A stretch of 64,000 nucleotides of DNA from assembly GCF_000341285.1 (NCBI RefSeq), contig NW_005178472.1:124001-188000 (forward strand). Direction: 5' to 3'. The notes beneath the pieces are model-generated. The model was not told the origin of the DNA and searched no databases. It saw nothing but the letters and a program-made list of their open reading frames with translations. The first letter of the stretch is position 1. Each line of letters begins with the position of its first letter. The position numbers and the translations under genes were made by a program. This document shows, piece after piece, positions 10,435 through 20,526 of the stretch. Source of the stretch: Galdieria sulphuraria (lineage: Eukaryota > Rhodophyta > Bangiophyceae > Galdieriales > Galdieriaceae).

Positions 10435-11117
10435 TTATCCATGAGTATTGGCATCTTGTTGACGACCACCACCACAAGGCGTCGGCTCATCTACTACCCA
10501 TTCACGAGCAGCATCTCCCAACCGATCAGACCATTCTTTCGCAAACAAGGTAACAGAATCAGCAGCACGTTCAATATCATCACATATCTCTTTGACAGCT
10601 TGTCTGCCATTGGCTACTGTTTTCCGGAAACGTTCCACTGAAAGGTTCTCCAACGCCGATATCATCCCACTGGGTTCTTTCCAACGACAACTCCACTCTT
10701 GTCGTAACACTGTCCAATTGGGATTTTCATGGTGAACACGATATGTACACGTCTCATCTACCCTATTCAAACAATAAGTTGAACGACTAGAAAAAGGCAA
10801 ACCTACTCCACCCAATTGCGCAAACTAAGAGAACTCAAACGCAGAACCATGGTTTTCTCTTGGGGATCGATAACAGAATCTTCTACAGCATATGCTGGTT
10901 CAGAACCAATAAGCCAGTGTAACCAGGAAGGAACTGGGTTGGTGCCTTGAAACAGCCTTCTGGAAAGGAGACGACCTCTGTTGTCCACCGTTCGCCTCAT
11001 TGTTTCCACTCGCTGCACTTGAGGACACCAACGATTGGGATACTTTCGAAGGGATGCTTCGGTTACTACTTCCCATGGATGTTCATAGATATATTCTTCA
11101 ACTTCCTTTTTGACCAT
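10435..11117 (-). CDS. PRELI/MSF1 domain protein (mitochondrial phospholipid transfer)
   Basis: Two exons (11117-10807 and 10762-10435), 43-nt intron, 212 residues. The family start YIYEHPWEVVTEASLRKYPN is present, followed by VQRVETMRRTVD, GRLLSRRLF and the NLS-like LSLRN segment that opens the second half. After the splice comes ENPNWTVLRQEW, then an amphipathic helix with RFRKTVANGRQAV. PRELI/Ups proteins shuttle phosphatidic acid or phosphatidylserine across the mitochondrial intermembrane space, typically with a TRIAP1/Mdm35 partner. The lipid specificity is not visible. The ATG at 11117 places the conserved HPWE at residue 12, as usual for the family. Confidence 0.84.
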
Positions 11118-11317
11118 CGCCAAATAGAGGAGAATCTGTGTCAATCCAACGGAAGATGAATACCGGCCGATGAGTCAAAATTTCTTTTCTATCTACACCA
11201 AACAAGAGGGTGCGAGAAGAATCCATTCCCTAATTCATTGAGGCGCAAAAAAAATGAAAAGTTGGCGCAAAAAGATTCAACACTTGTTGTCGTAACTCAT
11301 TTGTTTCCCGTCTTTTT

Positions 11318-12331
11318 ATGACAATAACAAACAAAAAATATATTCAAAAATACTTGGTTCTCTTTCTCGTGTCGCCATGGATTATTATTTACACAACATA
11401 TGCGGTCCAATCTTTCAAATATGCAAAAGAAACAAGAAAAGAACAACTCATGCAGAAATGGTTTGCCAAGTATTATCACAATAACATGACAACTCCCAAC
11501 CAGCTGGCAGATGAAGGAGAAGGAGGAAAATACAAGATATTGGATATCACACAGATGGAGTTTTATGGTCAGAAAAATGGCAAGTATAAACCAGACCAGA
11601 TTATTTTACAACGATATTTTCGCATTCCTCCCATTTCCAACCATATACAACAAGAGACCGTCGAATGGCGAAAAACAAGTCAAACGAGACAATATTATTA
11701 CCGAACACAAGGTACCTTTGTCGAGTTGGGAGCACTCGATGGACTCTTGTATAGTAATACCTTGGCATTTGAAAAATTTCTCAACTGGACAGGAGTACTG
11801 ATAGAACCTGTACCGTCTAACTACAGAAAACTTCGATTGAACCGTCCCAAGGTCAAAACCATTCACAGCGCAGTATGTGACCATATCGGCAAAGTAGAAT
11901 TCGTCGGTAACGGTGCAACTGCCGGGTCTACCCAAACTATGTCTCACAAACATCGCAAAAAATTTCAAAACAAATGGGATACACTTCATCAACATCAATA
12001 CATAGTACCCTGTGAGCCACTTGGCAATATCCTTCAACGACTGGGTATAGAATATATAGACTTTCTTTCCATCGATGTCGAAGGAGCTGAATGGACAGTG
12101 CTTAAAAGCATTTCCTTTTCCAAAATTAGCATCGCGGTGATTCTCGTTGAGCTCGATGGAACCAATCCAACCAAGGATGAACAATGCAGGCAACTCTTAC
12201 GACAATATGACTATCAATACGATTTTCGAATAGCTGCAAATGAATATTGGTATCATCCCAAATCTCTGCGGCATAGTGTGCTCCAAGGCGTTCATTCCAA
12301 TGAAGCTTTTTTCAATAGTTTTCTGACATAA
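11318..12331 (+). CDS. FkbM-family methyltransferase with N-terminal membrane anchor
   Basis: One exon, 337 residues. After a basic start comes one hydrophobic segment (YLVLFLVSPWIIIYTTYAV, residues 12-30), a type II signal anchor, so the catalytic domain should face the ER/Golgi lumen. The methyltransferase core shows the SAM motif as FVELGALDGLLYSNTLAFE, then GVLIEPVPSNYRKL, IHSAVCDHIG and FLSIDVEGAEW, the FkbM hallmark. FkbM enzymes methylate hydroxyl or carboxyl groups of small molecules or sugars. Luminal algal members plausibly O-methylate glycans, which is inference. It ends 175 bases before the convergent kinase-fusion gene. Confidence 0.84.
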   Translation: MTITNKKYIQKYLVLFLVSPWIIIYTTYAVQSFKYAKETRKEQLMQKWFAKYYHNNMTTPNQLADEGEGGKYKILDITQMEFYGQKNGKYKPDQIILQRYFRIPPISNHIQQETVEWRKTSQTRQYYYRTQGTFVELGALDGLLYSNTLAFEKFLNWTGVLIEPVPSNYRKLRLNRPKVKTIHSAVCDHIGKVEFVGNGATAGSTQTMSHKHRKKFQNKWDTLHQHQYIVPCEPLGNILQRLGIEYIDFLSIDVEGAEWTVLKSISFSKISIAVILVELDGTNPTKDEQCRQLLRQYDYQYDFRIAANEYWYHPKSLRHSVLQGVHSNEAFFNSFLT

Positions 12332-12506
12332 AAATACATCTATACGATTTTTGTGCAGGGATAGCAACAGTTCTATCGATATTCATCTAAAAATGGAGGC
12401 CAATTCTATCACAAACAGTTCTCTCTCCCTAATAAACATAACTATGCATAAGATTTCAACCCCATCCTAATGCTGTGATAGTACCCCCAAATATGGCAAA
12501 TGACAA

Positions 12507-14587
12507 CTATGATACTCCTTCCATATGGGAGCCATTTATAAAACCGTTCTCCATATCCTCCGAATAGGAATCTGACTTCCGTGGAGGACTCGACGAATGT
12601 CTCCAAAAGTGCTCATGAGAGTTTGACTTCCTCTTGTGTGACTGAGATCGCTTCTTCGCCAGATTAGAAGCAATTTCTTTATCCTCTTCTACTAACACGT
12701 CTAACAAGTCAATAATTTGTTCGATATCGGGACGTTCTTCAGCATGAAATGCCAAACACTGTGCAACCACTGCAGTATACTCCTTTCCGGCACGAAGCGT
12801 TAACAACTCAAAATCAGGTTTCAACCCAGATTCTGCAACTCCAATGAAAAGTTCATATCTATTTTTACCCTTAAAAGGTACTTCTCTTGTTCCCAATTCC
12901 CAAAAAATGACTCCTAAACTATAAATATCTGAGGCTGGTGTTGACTTTTCATTGCGAAGGACTTCTGGAGCGGTATACTGCAAAGTACCCACGACATTGG
13001 TATCTATACGCATGGCACCCATTAAAATACTCAAACCAAAGTCCGAAATTTTCACATTCCAACCAGAGTCTACCAATAAATTGCCGCTCTTCAAGTCTCG
13101 ATGTACTATGGGTGGCACTCTACTATGAAGATAAGCCAGACCATGAGCTGCTCCTATGGCAAATTTCATTCGAAGACCGGTACTAATGCGAATGCGGTTG
13201 TTATGTATCACTCGTCTCAAATCTCCCTTGTCACAATATTCAGTAACCAGAGATAGAGCTCCATCTTGGCGATAAACTACTCCCATAAAAAGTACAATGT
13301 TGGGATGTCTTAGCATCAAACTGATCTTCACTTCTTTCTCAAATATACTCAAAGAATCTTCGTCCATTTGCACACGGTCCAAAGTCTTTACTGCAACTAG
13401 TGTTCCATGCCATAATGCAAGCTGTACAACACCAAACGAACCTGCTCCAATTTGGTTTCCGAACTCCACTTCATGTTCCGAGATTTTCCAATTTTCCTCC
13501 ATACCCCTTGCTTCCATCTGTTCTTTGAGTTCCAATGCTGAACGATGTGCTTGTCTTCGAACTACAAAACGTGGTTAGATACGTGTCATTCACTCTAATA
13601 ATTACATACTATCCTTCACCGTTGCTATCCTTATCATTGTTGCCAAGCGCAAAGTTGCCATGACGACAGTAAATACTTGTGCCAATTGTACTTTCCACTG
13701 GTGTTCTATTTTCAACGTATACAAAGAATCAACGCTATAAAGACCCTGGAACACTTTCAACTCAATCAAACGTCAAGTGTAAACACTACTTACAAGCTCT
13801 ACAAAGGTAGGAACTGTCAACAGAACCACTGTAATGAAATCAGCAACGTTGAATTTATCTTCAAAATAGCTGAAAAAGCCCCAAGCCCACATCCGAACTG
13901 CAGTTTCCACCAAAAAGAAAAACCACATGGCAACGTTGAGTCCCAACTGAATCCAAGTTTCGATGAAATAAACCAAACGAGAAGTGAACGAGTGAGACCT
14001 AATTTGGTTAAGACGCCATTTGTGCCATCCCACTATTACTTACCAAGCGAGTTTGTACATTGTAATATATTTTACCAAAAATACCAACAAATTGAACCCA
14101 ATAAGAGCGGCGTCAAAATAATAAATATAAGGAGAATCCACCTTTTCTTTGACTTTTTCCCTGAACAGTTCAACAGACCTGAAAACCCCAGTTGAGTTAT
14201 TATCACTGTCTTTTTTAGGTCAACTCACGAAGGTATTTCTCCTTCGGTTACCGAAGGGTGTTCTACAGCAAGGAGTTCGTCTCTCTTTCTTGACTTATTT
14301 CCTTGTTTTCGGTGCCAAAGCCTTCTTTCAAGCAATTTTCTGAAAACGAACTGGTGAGCAACAAGAGAGTCGTCCTCCCCTGCGTCCATCCATGGCTCTC
14401 CGTCCATACCCCATTCCACGTCTATGTGGTCTGACGAAAGGTTGGAGGACGAACTCTCTGCCACTGTGAGTGGTGGTGTATGTTCAAAAGAAGACTCATC
14501 TCCTTCCCCAAAACAACCAGCGCCGTCAATTGCGCTTATAATTTCGTTTCGTTTGAAAGTTTTCGAAGGAACTTGGTTGTTATTCAT
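12507..14587 (-). CDS. Voltage-sensor domain fused to TKL-type protein kinase
   Basis: Five exons (14587-14229, 14178-14044, 13998-13794, 13745-13610, 13561-12507), introns 45-50 nt, exact frame closure to 629 residues. Residues 1-130 are acidic and soluble. Four spans follow: S1 ~141-165 (LIGFNLLVFLVKYI); S2 ~184-206 with F193-x-x-E196-x-x-x-R200, the Kv charge-transfer pattern; S3 ~213-233 with D218 in FNVADFITVVLL; S4 ~257-281 with R266, R272, K277, R280, R281. No S5, pore loop or S6 follows. The kinase domain begins about residue 305: glycine loop GAGSFG, VAVK with K337, HRDLKSGN with D434, DFG with D452, then APEVL. The sequence type is tyrosine-kinase-like (Raf/CTR1/DSK style). A basic Ser-rich tail ends the protein. 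Voltage control of the kinase is inference. Confidence 0.82.
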
Positions 14588-14987
14588 TTAACAAGCTGCT
14601 TTCAACGCCATTTTCAACTCTCCCACAAACCACTTGAATCCGATTTCCCCTTCATTCTTTTTGTCCATTCAAAGGCGGAGAAACAATCTTCTGCGCAGAA
14701 ATACAATCTCTAAGAAGAAGAATAGGAGGAATCTATGATAACATTAGTAAGTGTTCTGGTGAAGTTTGTGCATAATAGAAAGAATAGAAGAGAAATTATC
14801 GTCCTTTGAATCGAGATTGTCGATACTCTTTGAGAGCAATCATAAACCAAATATCTATCTACTGTATGAACAACATGTGTGTCCATAACTCAATAATTAT
14901 CATTGGTTGTGGGATGTCCATTTGTCACACACACTCACTCACTCATAAGTGATCACTCATTGTTGGTGGTGGTTGGCCTTTGTTGTC
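14588..14987. promoter_or_regulatory. Divergent intergenic region
   Basis: About 400 bases between the start of the voltage-sensor kinase (minus strand) and the start of a six-exon membrane protein (plus strand), so both promoters must lie here. A short repetitive patch near 14930-14945 reads CACACACTCACTCACTCA. I see no clear TATA element, and no coding potential apart from possible 5' leader. Confidence 0.4.
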
Positions 14988-15879
14988 ATGCAAAGCTCGA
15001 AGTTTATCACTTCCTCACTTGCTAAACCAACGTTAGCAGCTGTCATTGAAGAAGAAGACTCACTTATTCCAAGGTCTCCTTTTTCTGACTCTGTCTCAAG
15101 AACTAGCTCTAACAAGGTAGAATGGAGATGACTTTGAAAACGAGCGATGCACTACTTACATGGATAGGATGAGTCCATTATTTTTGCAACAAGTCAAGAG
15201 AATAGAAAGAGTTGGTTGGAAGAAACGTCTCAAAGGGTATGAAGGTCGAGTTGTGCTGTTCGTTCCCAACTGAATGTTTCTTCCTAGCATAAGGAAATTA
15301 ACATTCACTTATTGCTGAATATAGTGCGACAGTTGTCCCAGTTACAACATAGTGTACAAGCAAGTAGAGGTATGGAAAGTTGTGATACTTTGAAAGTGGT
15401 ACGACAAAGAGTATCGTTATGTTACAGGAAAACGAATGCGGCGTGATATATTGCAACGTTATCTTGGGTTGATAACCTTGTGGAATATGCAAGAGAAACA
15501 ACTGATAGGGGTTATACAGGTATGTTATGAAATACAAAGGTATGGGACACAAGTTGTTGAATGGGATAGTTGTTTCGAAAAGTCTTTTTATGGAACAGCA
15601 TTGTATTGGAGGGATGGGTCGTGTATGCGCTATTTATGGTTTTGAAAAGTTACTTGCATACAACACCATTTGCTAAACCAACGCTTGGGTCGGTAAGCAT
15701 TATGTCGTTGTGAGATATTGTATATGTATGAAGTTCGATAGGTCATCATTACTATTTTCTGTTGGTCGATAATGCATTGGATGTTGAGTCATCGTACGAA
15801 TTGGCTGTGTCCTTGGGAAAGTATTATTGTAGAATTAGGGAGAAAGCATTGTTTTCACCCAATGTCAAGTAAGGAATGA
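14988..15879 (+). CDS. Unknown membrane protein with two C-terminal spans
   Basis: I do not recognise this protein. Six small exons (14988-15116, 15168-15236, 15288-15369, 15428-15519, 15570-15692, 15742-15879) with introns of about 48-58 nt close exactly in frame to 210 residues, which is the main evidence that the gene is real. The N-terminal half is soluble and Ser-rich. Residues ~95-125 are basic and Leu-rich (RRDILQRYLGLITLW). Two hydrophobic stretches follow: IVLEGWVVYALFMVL and VIITIFCWSIMHWML. The phrase AKPTL occurs twice, near residue 13 and near residue 158, perhaps by chance. It is convergent with nothing; RPS2 follows on the same strand. Confidence 0.6.
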
Positions 15880-16291
15880 ACTTTTTCCGTTTTCTGGTGT
15901 ATATATGGTTTCTTTTCATGCGATATGGGCCCATAACCAATTGTGTTTGAAATAAATGATGAAATTGTGCTTTTGACTGGAAGATTACTCACAGATAGTA
16001 ATATATCAAGAAAGAAAGACACTTGTCCATGGGAAGATTGTCTTTGGTCAATGCATGATCCAATATAGTCTATCCATATCTCGCAAACACATTTTGTATT
16101 CTTGTGATATGATACTATTCCATGTAGAGATTACAATTATTGGGCTATTCTCATAACAGTGCTGTCCTCCATGATATCCACATAGGATAGGACTCTATGC
16201 CATTCTATAAAATGTTTCATTTTCCCCCTTTTGGCCTCGAAGCGTGGTCGTCGTCGAAATCGATTGTTATTGATCCTTGTGAAAAGTGATC
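15880..16291. promoter_or_regulatory. Intergenic region upstream of RPS2
   Basis: About 410 bases between two plus-strand genes. Frames are closed on both strands. The last 100 bases before RPS2 contain pyrimidine-rich runs (TTTTCCCCCTTTTGG), which may belong to a ribosomal-protein promoter or leader. I see nothing else. Confidence 0.35.
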
Positions 16292-17116
16292 ATGGAAGGT
16301 GAGTATTGTGTAGAGTATAGAAACTTCAACTCAACTGGCTTAGGGAGAGGAGGTGGTTTTCCATCTGGATTTAGTCGTGGACGAGGAGGCAGAGGAAGAG
16401 GTAGAGGCAGAGGTAGAGGACGTAGAGGTGGAGAGGAGGAAAAGGAGTGGGTTCCAGTAACAAAACTAGGAAGACTAGTGAAAGAAGGAAAGATCAAAAG
16501 TTTGGAAGAAATATTCCTCTTCTCCATACCCATCAAAGAATACCAAATAGTTGATCTATTTTGTGGTTCCATGTTAAAGGACGAAGTACTCAAGATTAAG
16601 CCAGTTCAAAAGCAAACGAGAGCAGGTCAACGAACTCGTTTTAAGGCGTTTGTCGTGGTTGGAGACTTTAATGGTCACGTAGGTTTGGGTGTGAAGACAG
16701 CAAAGGAAGTAGCCACGGCTATCAGAGGTGCTATCATAGCAGCCAAATTATCGATAGTTCCCATTCGAAGAGGCTATTGGGGAAACAGAATAGGCAATCC
16801 CCATACAGTACCCTCTAAAGTTACAGGAAGCTGTGGTTCTGTCAGAGTTCGATTGGTACCTGCTCCAAGAGGAACAGGAATCGTTGCAGCAAAAGTATCC
16901 AAAAAGTTGTTGCAAATGGCAGGGTTGGAAGATGTGTTTACTCAATCTTGTGGACACACTCGAACACTTGGAAACTTTGCTATGGCCACGTTTGAAGCTA
17001 TCACTAAAACATATGCTGTGCTTACTCCCGAGTTATGGAAAGAAACGAGGTACCAAAGGACACCATTTGAAGAGCACGCAGACTTTCTGTCCAAATCTCT
17101 TCATACAATGGCATAA
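16292..17116 (+). CDS. RPS2: 40S ribosomal protein S2 (uS5)
   Basis: Cytosolic small-subunit protein at the mRNA entry site. The N-terminus is a Gly-Arg-rich tail ([15 protein letters not shown]), followed by [20 protein letters not shown], the uS5 double-stranded RNA-binding fold ([20 protein letters not shown]) and the C-terminal fold ([13 protein letters not shown]). I propose a 45-nt intron at 16299-16343 (GTGAGT..GCTTAG), after only seven coding bases. Its removal gives the usual start MEGRGGGF and 259 residues. The intron is a multiple of three without stop, so retention would add 15 residues (the form starting MEGEYCVEY). Splicing looks likelier because homologs begin with the Gly-Arg tail. 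Confidence 0.95.
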   Translation: MEGEYCVEYRNFNSTGLGRGGGFPSGFSRGRGGRGRGRGRGRGRRGGEEEKEWVPVTKLGRLVKEGKIKSLEEIFLFSIPIKEYQIVDLFCGSMLKDEVLKIKPVQKQTRAGQRTRFKAFVVVGDFNGHVGLGVKTAKEVATAIRGAIIAAKLSIVPIRRGYWGNRIGNPHTVPSKVTGSCGSVRVRLVPAPRGTGIVAAKVSKKLLQMAGLEDVFTQSCGHTRTLGNFAMATFEAITKTYAVLTPELWKETRYQRTPFEEHADFLSKSLHTMA

Positions 17117-17154
17117 TAAATGTTTTGCCCTGGATATTTGGAATGAGGTTATAG

Positions 17155-18153
17155 TTATCCCCGATATTCATCCCCACAGTCTCCTATAACTCGATACAAG
17201 TCATTAGCTTTGTTCGTAACTGACCGTATCTTTTGGTAATCTTCCTTATCTAATTGCCACTGAAATACATTCAGGTTGTCATTGAGATGATCACTCAAAC
17301 CTAGACGAGCTCCGACAAGAATACCAGCAACAGCTCGTTGTTCCAACACAAATCGCATTGCAACTTGAGAAACATTAACGCCATATTTTTCGCCAATTTC
17401 TTTCAACACAAACAAAAGTTCCTGAAAGAGACCCCAACCACCCCATACTCTTATCATTTGATAATACTTGGCAAGCGATGCCGTATCCAACGCTCTACGT
17501 GAAGGTTCAGGAAGGCCAACATATTTCTCTGATATAAAACCTCCACACAAGGTACCATACGCAAGAACTCCGATTCCGTGGTGGTGACAGTAGTCTACCA
17601 TTTCTACTAAAGGACGTTGGTCGAGAACAGAAAATTGGACCTGATTGCTACAAATTCGTATTCCTTGACCGACTATGGTTTGCAAGTGCTCCGTGTCAAA
17701 GTTGGTAAGACCAAGACAACGAATCTTGCCTTGATCAACTAACTCTTGCAAATGACCTAGAGCATCCAAATATCTTTTATCTGAATAGTCCCACCAATGA
17801 AACTGAAGTAAATCAAGTCTATCACACTGCATCCGTTTCAAAGAACGGTCCACAGCATCTTCCACGACTCTCTTCGACATAAGACCTGGTCTCGGAACCC
17901 ATTTGGTAAGGAACTGAAAGTGACTATCGGAAAACCCCTTTCCCACTTCTTTTCTAAACTCTCCAACATATATTTCAGCATCTCCATAGTGGTCTGCTAG
18001 GTCAAAAGTTGTTACTCCGTAGTCGGTGTAACATTTCATTGCTGTTACAACGGAAGAAGTGGAAGGAATATAACCATGGGCACCAGAAAGTTGCCACATT
18101 CCCGTAACCAGTTTACTGATGGTCAAATCCTCTCCAAGTTTGCTGTATTGCAT
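17155..18153 (-). CDS. Aldo/keto reductase family protein
   Basis: NAD(P)H-dependent oxidoreductase of the AKR superfamily, 332 residues, one exon. A TIM-barrel pattern is visible: GMWQLSG at strand 1, TTFDLADHYGDAE with the catalytic Asp and Tyr, FLTKWVPRPG around the catalytic Lys, DLLQFHWWDY where His/Trp occupy the usual active-site His position, then IRCLGLTNFD and ILVGARLGLSDHL for cofactor binding. The layout is closest to a plant and bacterial AKR branch rather than to aldose reductases. The substrate cannot be named. The gene is convergent with RPS2, leaving 38 bases between the stops. Confidence 0.87.
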   Translation of the reverse strand: MQYSKLGEDLTISKLVTGMWQLSGAHGYIPSTSSVVTAMKCYTDYGVTTFDLADHYGDAEIYVGEFRKEVGKGFSDSHFQFLTKWVPRPGLMSKRVVEDAVDRSLKRMQCDRLDLLQFHWWDYSDKRYLDALGHLQELVDQGKIRCLGLTNFDTEHLQTIVGQGIRICSNQVQFSVLDQRPLVEMVDYCHHHGIGVLAYGTLCGGFISEKYVGLPEPSRRALDTASLAKYYQMIRVWGGWGLFQELLFVLKEIGEKYGVNVSQVAMRFVLEQRAVAGILVGARLGLSDHLNDNLNVFQWQLDKEDYQKIRSVTNKANDLYRVIGDCGDEYRG

Positions 18154-18289
18154 AACTACTCAAGTGAAAAGAGGAACACTGTTTCCATCAATCACGAACA
18201 ATGTTGGGGTTCATAATCGATCACCCATTCGAATCATTTTCGGGACAAAGGAAATAAAAGGGTTTTCTTGTCTGTTATATAATAAGTAT

Positions 18290-18776
18290 TTATTCCACAC
18301 TGTTCCACTCTTGGGGCCTAGAGAGAAACTCAAATGAGACTAGATGTAGGAAAAGGGTTCTGAAAACCCACCACTCGCGTAGTTTATGAAGTGTTTTTAC
18401 TTGGTCAGGTAAAAAAGTCTCAACAACTTCTCCTCTCACACGACCTTGTGGAGACTCATAAGGTTCCACTATGACAATACTGCCTCGTCGAATATAGATA
18501 TAGTTTCTGAAAAAAAGTGAGTAACAGAATACAACTAGAAGATGGAATTAACAAACCAACCTTAAACGTTTTGGAAGAAGATACTTGTCTTCCTTCCTAT
18601 CAGGTTCACGTGTTTCAACTTGATACACATTATTTCCTAGGGCGTGCACTACACGCCCTATAAACTGCCCCGACTCCAACTGCAAATCTGGTGGTCTTGT
18701 CAACTGAATCAATAAAAGGGATAATAAGGCACTTACTGACTAGAGCAGAGGACTGGTTGTTTCCTCCTTGCTTCAT
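18290..18776 (-). CDS. EIF1AD: EIF1AD-like S1/OB-fold RNA-binding protein
   Basis: Three exons (18776-18737, 18687-18561, 18506-18290) with introns of 49 and 54 nt give 127 residues. The OB-fold of the eIF1A type is clear: QFIGRVVHALGNNVYQVE, then LLPKRLRNYIYIRRGSIVIV and GEVVETFLPDQVKTLHK. The order matches EIF1AD (haponin) rather than translation factor eIF1A, which has a different N-terminal tail. EIF1AD associates with late 40S maturation in animals. The first donor/acceptor pair is the only one with a canonical GTAAGT and a typical intron length. The last ~25 residues have no family counterpart, so the 3' end is uncertain. Confidence 0.72.
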
Positions 18777-19454
18777 AGAAAACATAAGTTACCAGTTTTC
18801 TCAACACAGTCGATATTGTGATGACCAGGTTTCACTTCGTAAACAAGTAGAACAATATGTTTTCGGGTGACAATCGGAGAGTTGAAAGGCGAGTTGTCAG
18901 CAGTCAGTGTGACTAAGTTAGATGAACTCAAGTCCTGCTAAAGAAAGGAAAAAGTAAGGAAACGACTTGCCCAAGAAGCACTGTGCACCTAGACCCAACT
19001 TGATACAGACAGTTTACTACCAAAAATAACCTTTCCCAAGGAACCCAACTAGTACTAGTCAACCAAACGCGTTCCCAGCCTGACACCAGTCCCACCACCA
19101 CCCGTTGTTAGAAGCATTTAAGTGATTTACGAAAGAAGTTGACAAGCACTTTTAATAACTTGGTTTATTCACAAAATGAAAGGCTAAAAAAGATACAACA
19201 GAGCATAACCAAGTTTGACAACTCAAAAAAGCCATGTTTTCCAGTTCGCTTGTCCGTGTGGGTCGCCACAGGGACATTCCCTTGGGTAGGGAATCAAGTC
19301 AACTGGGTCAGCGTACAAGTCAATTCCATTCATCGGTTGAGATTATGGCAATGCACATATGCATGTCCCCTGTCTATGTGGACAGGCCAATCGGCCATTC
19401 CTATAAATAGGGACATTCTTCTCTCCTCTCAAAAATATTTGTTTCTGTTTCACG
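18777..19454. promoter_or_regulatory. Long upstream region of the secreted-protein gene
   Basis: About 680 bases without a gene, between the EIF1AD start (minus) and the secreted-protein start (plus). Its last 60 bases hold a textbook TATA box and a CCAAT-like element. The middle contains many TCAACT/GTCAAC words and the palindrome ACTAGTACTAGT near 19050. These could be factor sites; none matches a motif I know. Confidence 0.45.
19401..19410 (+). promoter_or_regulatory. TATA box
   Basis: The sequence CTATAAATAG lies 45-54 bases before the ATG at 19455 and 10-20 bases after a GGCCAATCGG CCAAT-like site. It is followed by a pyrimidine-rich stretch (TTCTTCTCTCCTCTC) suited to transcription start. 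This is the clearest core promoter in the window and suggests strong expression. Confidence 0.65.
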
Positions 19455-20291
19455 ATGAAGTTTTCTTTGGTATTTGTGGCTGTCTTGCTTTGTCTTTCTC
19501 TTGTACGCACTCAAGCAAAGTGTACTTATATTGAAGAATACTGTGGAACTTCAGCTTCTGGAGTCGTCGTTCACTGGAAGTGGGTGAATGAGGCAGAGGG
19601 ACTCATTGAGTGGACCTTTAACAACACTGGAAGCAGCGATGCTAGTGTGATCCTAAACAGAGGTGCCACATATAACGGTGCACCACTGGTTCCTCCTTAT
19701 GTGTTTGCCGCAGCATACTTCCCAGCTTATTTATATGATGGTCTGGCTCAGTACTTTTATGGCAAACCAGTTCCTCTTAGAAACTATCAAGCTGACTATG
19801 ATCTTCCTATTGGTATGCTTAAAGTAGATGATGATTTTTGGACAGTCTTTGTATTCACTTTGGCTCCTGGCCAAGTATTCAAAATGGAAGAAGGAGGTTA
19901 TATCTATGAAGGAAGCAATATCTTTCCATATTGTCAAAACGTGGATGACATTTCTTATGAAGGCTCTGAGGTCTTTACTGTGGAATATGATGCTGCCACT
20001 CAATGCACCGAGTTTGACTCTACTCAACCATGCCCACCAAAGAAGTTCGATGTAGGTAGTGCCTGGTACTCTATCAAAAAGGGTTTGGTGAATAGTACCA
20101 ACTTTTGGCCAAGCGCTGGTGATAAGTTCTATCTTAATGTTTGTGCGGAAGAAATGCCATACAGGAAAGCAGAAAGAGCCAATATTGCCAGTGTTGATCG
20201 TCAACAACTTCTAGTCATTAATCAACAAGTTAGAAGTGCTGTCCGTCGTGCTCAAGTATCCAGTGATAAGCGAGTCAAGAGAGTTCTTTAA
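19455..20291 (+). CDS. Secreted protein of unknown function
   Basis: One exon, 278 residues. A clean signal peptide (KFSLVFVAVLLCLSLVRTQA, cleavage near residue 22) is followed by a mature protein with eight or so Cys, aromatic-rich strands (WKWVNEAEGLIEWTFNNTG, then FAAAYFPAYLYDGL) and N-glycosylation sequons. The C-terminus is basic (RVKRVL). I do not recognise a family. The strong TATA promoter, lack of introns and signal peptide suggest an abundant cell-wall or extracellular protein of an acid-living alga, which is inference. No transmembrane segment or GPI signal is seen. Confidence 0.8.
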   Translation: MKFSLVFVAVLLCLSLVRTQAKCTYIEEYCGTSASGVVVHWKWVNEAEGLIEWTFNNTGSSDASVILNRGATYNGAPLVPPYVFAAAYFPAYLYDGLAQYFYGKPVPLRNYQADYDLPIGMLKVDDDFWTVFVFTLAPGQVFKMEEGGYIYEGSNIFPYCQNVDDISYEGSEVFTVEYDAATQCTEFDSTQPCPPKKFDVGSAWYSIKKGLVNSTNFWPSAGDKFYLNVCAEEMPYRKAERANIASVDRQQLLVINQQVRSAVRRAQVSSDKRVKRVL

Positions 20292-20526
20292 AGGTCTCTT
20301 TGGTAGACAGAGATTGTTTTGGTAGTGATGGAGAATGATTGATTGCTAGCTTTTGTTTTTCTATTTAAAAGAACTTTTGTTTTCACTACTGTTCCCTTGC
20401 GTGTGAATTTGTTTTATATCCAAAAGATTGGAATGTACACCACACAATAGAAGAAACAGAGAGCACTCCCAACAAAGTTTGGCCAAACAGCGACAAACTA
20501 TTAACAAGTACTAGAAGCGAAAATAT

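Noticed and set aside
11606-12193. Minus-strand open frame of 195 codons
   Set aside because: It is the reverse of the FkbM methyltransferase coding region and has no motif of its own.
13677-14195. Plus-strand open frame of 172 codons
   Set aside because: It is antisense to the S1-S4 exons of the voltage-sensor kinase, which close in frame with proper splice sites.
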